A stretch of DNA of 64,000 bases from contig NZ_RXFQ01000014.1 in assembly GCF_003951285.1 (NCBI RefSeq), positions 1-64,000 on the forward strand. The letters run 5' to 3'. The stretch is from Variovorax beijingensis. Lineage in GTDB: Bacteria; Pseudomonadota; Gammaproteobacteria; Burkholderiales; Burkholderiaceae_C. The notes beneath the pieces were generated by a model. The model searched no databases. It was not told the origin of the DNA and saw nothing but the letters and a program-made list of their open reading frames with translations. Below, piece after piece: positions 32,153-39,949 of the stretch (position 1 is the first letter of the stretch; each line of letters begins with the position of its first letter). The translations under genes were made by a program, and so were the position numbers.

Positions 32153-33781
32153 TCAGTAGAGATCGCCGCCGGCGCCGCCCTGCACGTGCGGGGCTTCCTT
32201 CCTGGGAGCGATGGCGATCATGCAGTCGGTGCTCAGGATCAGGCTGGCGATCGATGCGGCGTTCTGCAGGGCCAGGCGCGTCACCTTGGCGGGATCGATG
32301 ACGCCCATCTCCAGCATGTCTCCGTACGCGCGCGTCGCCGCGTTGTAGCCGTAGCTCGGCTGGACCGCCTCGGCGACCCGGGCCAGCACGATGGACGGCT
32401 CGTCGGCTGCGTTGCTGACGATGCGGCGCAGGGGCTCCTCCAGCGCACGCTGGACGATCTTGATCCCCGACCCGTGGTCGATGGTGGGCGAGGCAAGCTG
32501 CCCCAGGCTCCTGCGTGCCCGCAGCAGCGCCACGCCGCCGCCCGGGACGATGCCTTCCTCCACGGCCGCCCGCGTGGCGTGCAGCGCATCCTCGACCCGC
32601 AGCTTGCGCTCCTTCAGTTCGGTCTCGGTTGCGGCGCCCACCTTGATCACTGCCACGCCGCCCGAGAGCTTCGCGATGCGCTGGTCCAGCTGCGTGCGCT
32701 CGTATTCGCTGGTCTGGGCTTCGCGCTCCTGGCGGAGTGCCGCAATCCGGTCGCGGATGGCCTGCGGTTCGCCCGCACCGCCGATCAGCGTGGTGCTGTC
32801 CTTGTCGATCACGATGCGGCGTGCACGGCCCAGGTGGTCGAGCGTGGCCTTCGCCAGGCTCAGGCCCAGCTCGGTCGAGATCACTTGCCCGCCGGTCAGG
32901 ATGCCCATGTCCTGCAGCAGCAGCTTGCGCCGGTCGCCGAAGCCCGGCGCCTTGACCGCGCAGGTCTTCACCACCCCGCGCATGCTGTTGATCACCAGCG
33001 TGGCCAGGGCATCCGCATCCACGTCCTCGGCGATCACGAGCAGGGGGTCGCCCGACTTCGCCGCGGCTTCGAGCAGCGGGACGAGGTCGTTGATCGCGGA
33101 CAGCCGCTGGTCGCACAGCAACACCAGGGCGTTCTCCAGCAGCACGGTCTGCTTCTCGGCGTTGTTGATGAAGTAGGGCGACAGGAAGCCGCGGTCGAAC
33201 TGCATCCCCTCGACGATCTCCAGTTCGCTGACGAGCCCCGAGCCGTCCTCGATGGAGACGGCACCCTCGCGGCCCGCCTTGTCCATCGCGCGGGCGATGA
33301 GGTCGCCGATCGAGCGGTCGTTGTTGGCCGAGATCGCGGCCACGTGCGCGATCTCCTGCGAACTCGTGCAGGGCTGCGAGAGCGCCTTCAGCTCGTCCAC
33401 CACCGCCGCGACCGCGAGGTCGATGCCGCGCTTGAGGTCCATGGGGTTCATGCCCGCCGCCAGGTACTTCAGCCCTTCCTGGATCATCGCGTGGGCCAGC
33501 ACAGTGGCGGTGGTGGTGCCGTCGCCGGCCATCTCGCTGGTGCGGGCCGCCACTTCGCGCAGCAGCTGCGCGCCCATGTTCTCGAACCGGTCCTCCAGCT
33601 CGACCGCGCGGGCGACGACCACGCCGGAGTTGACGATCTGCGGCGGGCCGTACTCGCTGTCGATGATCACGGTGCGCCCGCGCGGACCCAGCGTGACCTT
33701 CACCGCCTCGGCCAGGGCATCCACGCCGCGGCGGATCTTGTCGCGGGCCTCTCCACGAAAGAGCAGTTGCTTGGCAGTCAT
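32153..33781 (-). CDS. groEL: GroEL-type chaperonin without groES
   Basis: 542 aa using the ATG at 33781 (GGAG upstream); an ATG at 33796 would add five residues. Chaperonin motifs: VTLGPRGRTVIID, GDGTTTATVLA (ATP site, about 85) and VEEGIVPGGGVALL. The usual GGM-repeat tail is replaced by HVQGGAGGDLY. No groES accompanies it; a 78-aa unrelated protein precedes it. Therefore a second, specialised chaperonin that would need GroES from the main operon. It lies between the CBS gene and lon in one operon. Confidence 0.95.
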   Translation of the reverse strand: MTAKQLLFRGEARDKIRRGVDALAEAVKVTLGPRGRTVIIDSEYGPPQIVNSGVVVARAVELEDRFENMGAQLLREVAARTSEMAGDGTTTATVLAHAMIQEGLKYLAAGMNPMDLKRGIDLAVAAVVDELKALSQPCTSSQEIAHVAAISANNDRSIGDLIARAMDKAGREGAVSIEDGSGLVSELEIVEGMQFDRGFLSPYFINNAEKQTVLLENALVLLCDQRLSAINDLVPLLEAAAKSGDPLLVIAEDVDADALATLVINSMRGVVKTCAVKAPGFGDRRKLLLQDMGILTGGQVISTELGLSLAKATLDHLGRARRIVIDKDSTTLIGGAGEPQAIRDRIAALRQEREAQTSEYERTQLDQRIAKLSGGVAVIKVGAATETELKERKLRVEDALHATRAAVEEGIVPGGGVALLRARRSLGQLASPTIDHGSGIKIVQRALEEPLRRIVSNAADEPSIVLARVAEAVQPSYGYNAATRAYGDMLEMGVIDPAKVTRLALQNAASIASLILSTDCMIAIAPRKEAPHVQGGAGGDLY

Positions 33782-33836
33782 CGAATGCATCTCCATGGAT
33801 GGCGGCGGCGGCGCGCAGGCCGCGCGGGTTCAACGA

Positions 33837-34073
33837 TCAGGCGGGCCTGCAGACGATCTCGGGCCACAGCGTGGTGGATGCAGGGCTGTAGTGCCACACG
33901 ATCCTGCGCACCCTGACGCGGCCCTTGGCTTCCTGCGGCACGTCCGCGTCGTCGGGAATCACGAGGGTGTCGCCCACCTGGGGCAGCGGGCCCGGGTGCG
34001 GATGGTGGGTCGTGCCGACCTGCAGCTCGCACGATGCCTTGCCGGACAGGCGTAGCGTGATCTTCATGGCCAT
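33837..34073 (-). CDS. Small uncharacterised protein before groEL
   Basis: 78 aa (MAMKITLRLSGKASCELQV...VGDTLVIPDDADVPQEAKGRVRVRRIVWHYSP, quoted in parts); an internal ATG at 34067 is an alternative start. It appears to be a beta-rich small domain with a GDTLVIP loop. It occupies the position where groES might be expected but lacks the GroES signature. Between the CBS gene and groEL in the same orientation. Function unknown. Confidence 0.55.
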   Translation of the reverse strand: MAMKITLRLSGKASCELQVGTTHHPHPGPLPQVGDTLVIPDDADVPQEAKGRVRVRRIVWHYSPASTTLWPEIVCRPA

Positions 34074-34091
34074 GCCCCGGGCGGGTCCGGC

Positions 34092-34607
34092 TCAGCCGAC
34101 CACCGTGTTCCAGCCGGCCGTGCCGACCGAGGGAACCCGCAGCGGCATCGGCGGCGTGTCGTCGACCTGCGAGGCCTCGCGCTGAAGCCCGCTGCGGATC
34201 ACCTTGGACAGGCCGGCGATCTCTTCCGCGCAGGCGTCCATCAGGTCGTCCAGCGCGACGACGCCGACGACGCGCTCCTGGGCATCGGTCACCAGCACGC
34301 GCCGCACGCCATGCGCTTCCATGACGGCCATGGCGTCGGCGAGGTCCGCGCTCTCGGAGACGCTCACGATCGTCTCGCTCGCGAGCTCGCCGACCTTCAT
34401 GCCCGCAGGGTCCAGGCCCTGGGCCAGGACGTCGATCACGAGGTCGCGATCCGTGACGATGCCGGTCACGCAGGCGCCCGCGCCCACCGAGTGGGTGATG
34501 ACCAGGGCGCCGACGTGCTGCTCGCGCATCATGGCGGCCGCCTGGAAAAGCGTGCTGCCGCCGTCCACGGCCACCAGGCGCCGCGTGCAGATGGATGAGA
34601 TGTTCAT
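34092..34607 (-). CDS. CBS-domain pair protein
   Basis: 171 aa starting MNISSICTRRLVAV. Two CBS motifs (about 5-60, ending VTGIVTDRDLVIDVL; about 70-130, ending VVGVVALDDLMDA) form one Bateman module that may bind adenosyl ligands and sense energy charge. The tail (about 140-171) is unordered. First gene of the CBS-groEL-lon operon, under the FNR-type box at 34680. A copy of its first dozen codons is present in the repeat at 39031. Confidence 0.88.
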   Translation of the reverse strand: MNISSICTRRLVAVDGGSTLFQAAAMMREQHVGALVITHSVGAGACVTGIVTDRDLVIDVLAQGLDPAGMKVGELASETIVSVSESADLADAMAVMEAHGVRRVLVTDAQERVVGVVALDDLMDACAEEIAGLSKVIRSGLQREASQVDDTPPMPLRVPSVGTAGWNTVVG

Positions 34608-34679
34608 GGGACCTTCTTTCGTGGAAATGGGTTCTCGCGAAGCGCGTCGTCCATTCTGGAGAGGGCGGGCCACGGCACG

Positions 34680-34693
34680 TTGCGCTGGATCAA
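34680..34693 (-). promoter_or_regulatory. FNR/ANR-type box upstream of CBS-groEL-lon
   Basis: TTGCG-CTGG-ATCAA; CAGAAT (34658 to 34653, minus strand) is 28.5 bp from the centre. In repeat copy B the corresponding site is TGGCG-CTGG-ATCAA, i.e. degenerate. Confidence 0.7.
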
Positions 34694-34817
34694 GGATGCG
34701 GCCGGTGCCGGGGCGAATGCCCTGCGGCGGCTTCCCTAAGCTGGCGTCAATCGGCGGCAGCGACCATGCACCCCATGCCCGGACCGCTGCCGGCGGCGGG
34801 TTTCCTGAGGAAAGTGC

Positions 34818-34886
34818 ATGTTCATGCCTCTGTCGTCGCGCACCCGCATGGAGGCCGACCGCCGAGTTCGCGGCGCACGAATCTGA
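34818..34886 (+). pseudogene. Truncated 5' remnant of the GNAT-like gene
   Basis: An ATG in the same context as the intact start at 39299 opens a 22-codon frame (MFMPLSSRTRM...) that loses similarity and stops at TGA. Sequence just beyond still resembles later codons of the intact gene (GAGTTCGCGGCGCACGA). A leftover of the duplicated region, not a working gene. Confidence 0.7.
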
Positions 34887-34899
34887 CTCACACTTTGCA

Positions 34900-35868
34900 T
34901 CAGCAGCTAGCGAAAAGGCCGGTACCGACCTTGCGAAGCTCATCGTGCTCGCGCGTGACGAAGAGTGCATCGAGCCCCTGCCGCCGCGCATGGTCGCGCC
35001 CGGCCTCGGCACCGAGCACCATCAGCGCCGTGGCGTAGGCATCGGCATCCGTACAGGTCGGTGCGATGACCGTGACCGACGCGACCGCCCCGCGCAGCGG
35101 CGCGCCCGTGCGTGGGTCCATCGTGTGCGAGATGCGCTCGCCGCCGATCACGCGCCATTGCCGATAGTCGCCCGAGGTCGCGATCGCGGCGTCGCCGAGC
35201 TCGATCACGCCCATGGCCGTGCGCCGGTCGTCCTCGGGCGCTTCCAGTGCGATGGCCCATGGCGAGCCGTCGGGCCTGCAGCCGCGGGCGCGCATTTCAC
35301 CATCGATGCCGACCAGCCAGGAGCCGACGGCGTGCCGGTCCAGCACACGCGCGAGTTCGTCCACGCCGAAGCCCTTGGCGATGCCGCACAGGTCCAGCGC
35401 GACGCGCGCATGCTTGCGCACCCGGCGCCCCGGCAGGTCGACCTCCAGCAGTTCATCGAGCGGCCGGCAGGCGGGCGAGCCTGTCGACGTGTTTCGCGGG
35501 CAACTCCTGCCTGCCGGGCCGAAGCCCCAGGCGTCGACGAGTTCGCCGACGCCGATGTTGAACGCATTGCCGGTCTCGCGCCCGACCTCGCCCGCCCGTA
35601 CCAGCACCGACGCCAGGTTCGCGGAGACGGGAACCCAGCCGTCCGGCGCCGCGCGGTTGAGCCGCGACAGGTCGGAGTCGGCCTTCCAGTTCGACATCTG
35701 CGCATCGACGGCGGCGACGGCCGCTGCCAGGGCGCCGACGATCGCCTGCACGTCGGTCTCTTCCGGCACGACGAAGCGCGCGGTGTAGCGCGTGCCCATC
35801 GTCGCGCCGCTCGTGCGGCAGTCCTTCAGCCGCGCGCCGCGCAGCCACTCAATAGACGTCCTCGACAT
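34900..35868 (-). CDS. apbE: ApbE-type FAD:protein FMN transferase
   Basis: 322 aa. Motifs: GTRYTARF near residue 25, LSRLNRA, FNIGVGELVDAWGFGP, ALDLCGIAKGFGVDELA, the conserved GDYRQW and SHTMDPRTGAP (about 245), then CTDADAYATALMVLG with the metal-binding Asp. It attaches FMN covalently to a Thr/Ser in a Dxx(S/T)GA(T/S)-type motif of partner proteins. There is no obvious signal peptide, though the flavinylation target is exported. It overlaps the flavoreductase gene by 20 nt and closes the cassette. The likely substrate is the DUF2271 protein. Confidence 0.93.
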   Translation of the reverse strand: MSRTSIEWLRGARLKDCRTSGATMGTRYTARFVVPEETDVQAIVGALAAAVAAVDAQMSNWKADSDLSRLNRAAPDGWVPVSANLASVLVRAGEVGRETGNAFNIGVGELVDAWGFGPAGRSCPRNTSTGSPACRPLDELLEVDLPGRRVRKHARVALDLCGIAKGFGVDELARVLDRHAVGSWLVGIDGEMRARGCRPDGSPWAIALEAPEDDRRTAMGVIELGDAAIATSGDYRQWRVIGGERISHTMDPRTGAPLRGAVASVTVIAPTCTDADAYATALMVLGAEAGRDHARRQGLDALFVTREHDELRKVGTGLFASC

Positions 35869-38059
35869 AGCGTCCCTGTGTCTTCAGTTGTGCGACCGAC
35901 AGGCCGGAGCCTTCCAGGATGCGGTCCCAGGCGTGCGCCACGCCCTCGGCCATCTGGCGGCCGCCGCACACCATGACCTGCGCGTCCTGAGCGATCGACG
36001 CGCGCAGGCGCCGGGCGTCCGCGAGCAACCGGTCCTGCACGTAGGCTCGATCGGCACAGCGCGAGAAGGCGGTCGTCAGCGTGCGCAGCCGGCAATCGTC
36101 GACGAGGCTGTCCAGTTCGTCGCGATAGAGAAAGCCGTCGTCGGCGCTGCGCGCGCCGAAGTACAGGTGCATCGGGCGTCTGGCGCTGTTGTGGCGGATG
36201 AAGCCGATCAGCGGACCGATGCCGGTTCCCGCGCCGATCAGGATCAGCGGCGCAGCACCGGCGGCGGGGCGGAAGCTCTGGTGCGGTCGAACGAAGGCCC
36301 GGATCGCGGCGCCCGGCGACAGGCCGGTGAGGTAGCCGGAGCATATGCCGCCGGGTTGGCGGCGCACGCAGATTTCGGCCACGCCATCCGGCGCCGCGCT
36401 CACCAGGGAGTAGTAGCGCGGCGAGGCGCCGCCCGGCGGTACCACGCCCAGCAGGTCGCCGGTCTCGAATTTCGGCAGTCCCGGCAGGCCGAGCCAGCTG
36501 CGCCAGGCTCTCGCGGGCGCCCGAGGTGCAAAGCGCAGGACTGCGGTCAGGGTCTGGGGATCGGCGCCGTAGTCGGTTCGCGAGACGAGTTCGAGCGCCG
36601 TCGTGCGCGGCAGCAGCGGCTCGTAGCGGATGTCGAGCGTCATCCCGAGCGTCTCGCCGAGCCACTTGCACCATTGGCGGAACTCGGGCTCCGACTGCCG
36701 GTCCACCGTGCCCGCTTCCCCCAGCGCCTCCAGCCCTCTGGCGGCGAGTGCGTCGTGGACCTGGCGTGCATAGCCACAGAAGTGCGGGAATTGCCGGTCG
36801 CCGAAGCCGAGCACGGCGAACGCGACGGCGGGCCCGGCGGGCAGGCGGGCAAGCCGGGGCAGAAACTGGCGCGCGCCCTCCGGTGCCTCGCCGTCGCCGT
36901 AGGTCGCGGTCAGGACGAGCAGGCGCCGCAGGCCGTCGTGAGGGGTCTCGATGTCGTTCATCGGCGCCGCATGCACCCGCAGGCCCGCGCGCGTCAGCGC
37001 CGCGTGCAGCGCCGCGGCGAATCCCCAGGTCGTGTGGGTCTCGCTGCCGACCAGCAGCAAGGTGTCGGCGTCGCGCCTCGGGGCGTTGTTCGCCAGGCGG
37101 GGCAGGCTCTGGCGCCGGTGCAGCCACAGCAGGAAGCCGGTCGCCGCGAGCAGCGGCACCGCGAGCGACGAGGCGCCAAGCACCAGCCCCAGCCACCACA
37201 GCCCCTCGCCGGTATGCAGCATGCGCACGGTCGCGTGCAGGCGCTGCCACCCGTCGAGCTCCCGGTAGGCGAGCCAGGTGCCCGTGGCAGGATCGATCAC
37301 GCCCGCGCCGTCCGCGATCTCAAGCTCGATGACGTCGCTCGGGTCGTCCGGACTCGCGAGCTTCAACTGCGCCAGTTGCGACACGTCCACGGATTGCAGC
37401 ACCGCCATCTGCTCGAGCGCCATCCGCGCCGCCCCGCTCGGGCGCAGGTCAAGAAGAGGGTCCGCATCACCGCCTTCGGGGATCAGGCCGAAGGTCGCAA
37501 GCGACATGACCAACCCGGTTGCCGCCGACAGCGCGAGCCCGGCGAGCGCGGGGCGTGCGCTCTCGTTGTGCAGCCGCTGCAGCGTGCTGCCGCGTACACG
37601 GCCCAGCAACAGCTTCCATCCGCCCATTCGCCGCGCGAAGAGCGTGAGGCCCGAAAGCACGACGAACAGCATGAAGGCGGCGGCAACCCCCGTCGCAACA
37701 CGGCCGAGGTCGTCGAGCAGCAGCTTGCGATGCAGGTTCTTCAGCCAGCGCTGGGTGGCCGAAGGCCGATAGGCGGCGACCGCCTCCCCGCTGGCGGGGT
37801 CGATGACCGATGCGCGCTGCTCGCTGCCCACCATGTGGTAAGCCACGATCACGCCCGAAGGCTGGCGCACCAAGGTCTCCACGCCGGGCAGGCGCGCGTT
37901 CACGCGGCTGGCGAGCGTTGCGACGTCGACGCCGCTCGCGCCCGCCGCACCCGCCCGCTCGAAGGCGGGAAACACCGACAGCACCGATCCCGTCAGGGCG
38001 ACGAGCACGAGCAGCAGTGACGCGATCAGGGCGGGGATCGAATGGAGCGTCCGCAGCAT
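35849..38059 (-). CDS. PepSY/flavodoxin/ferredoxin-reductase fusion (transmembrane flavoreductase)
   Basis: 736 aa. N-terminal PepSY-type region with about four membrane helices (first ALIASLLLVLVALTGSVLSVF, then 120-140, 175-195, 285-310). A flavodoxin domain (about 330-475, LLVGSETHTTWGF and LTATYGDGEAPEGA) and an FAD/NADPH reductase domain (about 500-736, RYYSLVSA, GAGTGIGPLIGFI, VMVCGGRQMAEGV) follow. It resembles bacterial sulfite-reductase-flavoprotein-like/viologen reductases that carry electrons from NADPH across the inner membrane. Predicted partner: the flavinylated DUF2271 protein. Confidence 0.9.
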   Translation of the reverse strand: MLRTLHSIPALIASLLLVLVALTGSVLSVFPAFERAGAAGASGVDVATLASRVNARLPGVETLVRQPSGVIVAYHMVGSEQRASVIDPASGEAVAAYRPSATQRWLKNLHRKLLLDDLGRVATGVAAAFMLFVVLSGLTLFARRMGGWKLLLGRVRGSTLQRLHNESARPALAGLALSAATGLVMSLATFGLIPEGGDADPLLDLRPSGAARMALEQMAVLQSVDVSQLAQLKLASPDDPSDVIELEIADGAGVIDPATGTWLAYRELDGWQRLHATVRMLHTGEGLWWLGLVLGASSLAVPLLAATGFLLWLHRRQSLPRLANNAPRRDADTLLLVGSETHTTWGFAAALHAALTRAGLRVHAAPMNDIETPHDGLRRLLVLTATYGDGEAPEGARQFLPRLARLPAGPAVAFAVLGFGDRQFPHFCGYARQVHDALAARGLEALGEAGTVDRQSEPEFRQWCKWLGETLGMTLDIRYEPLLPRTTALELVSRTDYGADPQTLTAVLRFAPRAPARAWRSWLGLPGLPKFETGDLLGVVPPGGASPRYYSLVSAAPDGVAEICVRRQPGGICSGYLTGLSPGAAIRAFVRPHQSFRPAAGAAPLILIGAGTGIGPLIGFIRHNSARRPMHLYFGARSADDGFLYRDELDSLVDDCRLRTLTTAFSRCADRAYVQDRLLADARRLRASIAQDAQVMVCGGRQMAEGVAHAWDRILEGSGLSVAQLKTQGRYVEDVY

Positions 38060-38069
38060 CGCGCTCCTG

Positions 38070-38537
38070 TCAGAGGGTATAGCGGAACGATCTGACGTAG
38101 CCGCGTCCGGCGGCCGGCTTGCCCGTGCCTGCCCTGGTGAGCGGAACGACGACTTCCGAGGGGTTCTCCTTCATCTTCTCGACCGCGGTGTCGACGTGGA
38201 TCTCGTAGCCGGCGTCGAGCAGCGTGTCGGCCAGATCGACGGTCACGCGCAGGGTCTTGCCGGCGCCGACACTTGCGCCGCTGATGCCGTCCACCTTCGC
38301 CTTGCCGCCCGTTGCGCGGTACCAGTCACCCAGGTGGCGCCAGTACTTCGCCTTGGTCCCCGCGACCCACAGGGTGCTTTGGTAGCGGCCGCTGCCATCG
38401 GTCACGTAGATGGCCACGTAGGCGCCATCGCCGCCGTAATCGGCCAGCTGGGCCTCGATCGCGATCTGGCGCGCCGAGACGTTGGATGGTGCGGCGAGGG
38501 CGCCCGCGACCGCCGCAGCGGTCCATGCATGCTTCAT
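38070..38537 (-). CDS. DUF2271 periplasmic protein with flavinylation motif
   Basis: 155 aa, ATG with CCAGGAG upstream. A short signal peptide ends near residue 22 (PSNVSA). DUF2271 core: VAIYVTDGSGRY, TLWVAG, YWRHLGDWYRATG. The segment DGISGASVGAG (about 84-94) fits the D-x-x-S/T-G-A-S/T motif at which ApbE attaches FMN. With the adjacent ApbE and flavoreductase it would be a periplasmic electron acceptor in a transmembrane chain. Terminal acceptor unknown. Confidence 0.85.
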   Translation of the reverse strand: MKHAWTAAAVAGALAAPSNVSARQIAIEAQLADYGGDGAYVAIYVTDGSGRYQSTLWVAGTKAKYWRHLGDWYRATGGKAKVDGISGASVGAGKTLRVTVDLADTLLDAGYEIHVDTAVEKMKENPSEVVVPLTRAGTGKPAAGRGYVRSFRYTL

Positions 38538-38574
38538 GGGTGATCTCCTGGTGTCGGTAACTTGGGGGGAAGGC

Positions 38575-38931
38575 TCAGCCGATTCCGGCCCCGGGCTTCG
38601 CGCCCGGCGGCGTCTCGGGGGGTGTGCCGTGCCTGCGCTCGCGATCGCGATCGCCGTGCTCGCGCTTCATGCGCAGGACCTTGAGCGTCACCGGGTCGAG
38701 CTTGGCCTTGAAGCGGCGGTCGTCGGCATCTCGGCCTTTGATTTCGTAGCAGCCGTCGTCGATCTTGAGCTTGTCGATGCGCCAGCCGTTGCGTTCGGCC
38801 AGCGCGCGCACGGCACTGCGCGGCTGCCACGTTTCGGAGGGGGCATCGCACTCATCTTCAGCGCGCACCGGCTGCGCGACCAGCACGAGAATAGCCAGCG
38901 CGAGGTTTCGGATCGCAAAGAAATGATTCAT
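38575..38931 (-). CDS. Small exported PepSY-like protein
   Basis: 118 aa. Signal peptide to about residue 23 (IRNLALAILVLVAQPVRAED). A PepSY-type domain (about 40-95: AVRALAERNGWRIDKLKIDDGCYEIKG, then FKAKLDPVTLKVLRMKRE). A Pro/Gly/Lys tail follows. First gene of the flavin cassette; the start lies 26 nt from the predicted transcript start of the FNR-type promoter at 38992. Likely periplasmic component of the electron chain. Confidence 0.75.
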   Translation of the reverse strand: MNHFFAIRNLALAILVLVAQPVRAEDECDAPSETWQPRSAVRALAERNGWRIDKLKIDDGCYEIKGRDADDRRFKAKLDPVTLKVLRMKREHGDRDRERRHGTPPETPPGAKPGAGIG

Positions 38932-38991
38932 CGGTCGCGCGCCCCAATTGAGAGTCGCCGCGGAGATTGCGCCCGAAACATGGACGTGACC

Positions 38992-39005
38992 TTGCGTTGG
39001 ATCAA
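38992..39005 (-). promoter_or_regulatory. FNR/ANR-type box upstream of flavin cassette
   Basis: TTGCG-TTGG-ATCAA; CAATCT (38969 to 38964, minus strand) is 29.5 bp from the centre. Predicted start near 38957. Confidence 0.75.
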
Positions 39006-39030
39006 ACGTCTTGACGACCTGCAAGGCTGA

Positions 39031-39385
39031 CTGCCGCCGCCCCCGGCCAGCAGGCGCCGCGTCCAGATGGATGAGAGGTTCATGGAAACTTCTTTCGGAA
39101 TCGGGTTGGCGGAACGTGGCGAAGCGCGTGTTCATTCCGCAGAGCGCGGGCCATGGCGCGTGGCGCTGGATCAAGGGTGCGGCTGGTGCCGGGGCGAATG
39201 CCCTGCGGCGGCTTCCTTAAGCTGGCGTTAATCGGCGGCAGCGACCATGCACCCCATGCCCGGACCGCTGCCGGCGGCGGGTTTCCTGAGGAAAGTGCAT
39301 GTTCATGTCCCTGTCGCCCCGCACCCGCATGGTCGAGCCGCCAGCCGGCGTTCCCGCCGTGACCCCGGCCGAATTCGCGGTGCAC
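39031..39385. repeat. Direct repeat, copy B
   Basis: Copy of 34555-34888. Its left end preserves, in reverse orientation, the first codons of the CBS gene (MNLSSIWTRRLLA-like); its right end is the intact start of the GNAT-like gene at 39299. It lies immediately upstream of the flavin cassette's promoter. Confidence 0.85.
39040..39083 (-). pseudogene. 5' remnant of the CBS-domain gene
   Basis: Reading leftwards from CAT at 39081-39083, the codons match the opening of the CBS gene at 34607 before similarity ends in the cassette. Part of the repeat described above; non-functional. Confidence 0.6.
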
Positions 39386-39949
39386 GAGCGCCACGATCCG
39401 CGCCGCGCCGCGGTCGAGGATTTCATCCGCGGCATCTACGCGCACCGCTACGGCGCGCAGGTGTCGCACTTTGCGCCGCGGCTGGTGAGCCTGCGCAGGA
39501 ACGGCGAGCTCGTCGCCGCGGCCGGCTACCGCAACGCGGCGCACGGTGCGCTGTTTCTCGAGCACTACCTGTCGTCGCCCGTCGAGGTGCTGCTCGCCGG
39601 CTGCGCGCTCGGCCACCCGGCGCGCGAGGACATCGTCGAGGTCGGGCATCTCGCGGCAAGCCGCGCCGGCGAGGGACGGCAGCTGATCCAGTGGCTGGCG
39701 CCGCATCTGGCGACCGAAGGCTTCGAGTGGATCGTCGGCACGGTGACCCAGGAGCTGCGCAAGATGCTCGTGCGCCTGGGCGTGGTTCCGCTGACGCTCG
39801 GCGCGGCCGACGCGTCCGCGCTGGGTGCCGAGGCCGTGCATTGGGGAAGCTACTACGACCACCATCCCGTGGTGCTGGCCTCCCATCTGCGGCTTGCGCT
39901 GCGCCGCCACATGGCGCGCCGGTCCACGGCCCCGGGAGCACAGGCGTGA
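39299..39949 (+). CDS. Thermostable-hemolysin-family (GNAT/LuxI-like) protein
   Basis: 216 aa. Resembles the T_hemolysin family, distant acyltransferase-fold proteins: DFIRGIYAHRYGAQVSHFAPRLVSL (about 41-65), LVAAAGYRNA, LFLEHYLSSPVEVLL, IVEVGHLAA, then RLGVVPLTLGAADASAL. No signal peptide or membrane span, so a secreted haemolysin role is doubtful. It leads a five-gene operon and its stop overlaps the AMP-ligase start. Possible role: acyl transfer to a ligase-activated substrate; inference. An ATG six bases downstream (39305) is an alternative start. Confidence 0.75.
   Translation: MFMSLSPRTRMVEPPAGVPAVTPAEFAVHERHDPRRAAVEDFIRGIYAHRYGAQVSHFAPRLVSLRRNGELVAAAGYRNAAHGALFLEHYLSSPVEVLLAGCALGHPAREDIVEVGHLAASRAGEGRQLIQWLAPHLATEGFEWIVGTVTQELRKMLVRLGVVPLTLGAADASALGAEAVHWGSYYDHHPVVLASHLRLALRRHMARRSTAPGAQA

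Larger units (their letters stand above)
34555..34888. repeat. Direct repeat, copy A
   Basis: Begins within the CBS 5' end and runs through the intergenic region into a truncated copy of the GNAT-like gene start. Aligns with 39031-39385 at about 85-90% identity, by eye, over about 280 bp (the stretch TGCCGGGGCGAATGCCCTGC and the following 120 bp are nearly identical), with small gaps, then diverges. Together the copies bracket the flavin cassette. Confidence 0.85.

Noticed and set aside
33837..34073. groES in front of groEL
   Set aside because: The 78-aa protein lacks the GroES mobile-loop and signature pattern.
34890..39030. Transposon carrying the flavin cassette
   Set aside because: No transposase or terminal inverted repeats; the flanks are long direct repeats of local genes, better explained by duplication and recombination.
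39161..39174. FNR-like site TGGCG-CTGG-ATCAA before the GNAT-like gene
   Set aside because: It is the degenerate repeat counterpart of the 34680 box; one half-site is damaged and no good -10 lies at the right distance.
39299..39949. Autoinducer synthase (LuxI)
   Set aside because: Only the general acyltransferase fold is shared; the conserved LuxI residues and a neighbouring LuxR gene are absent.
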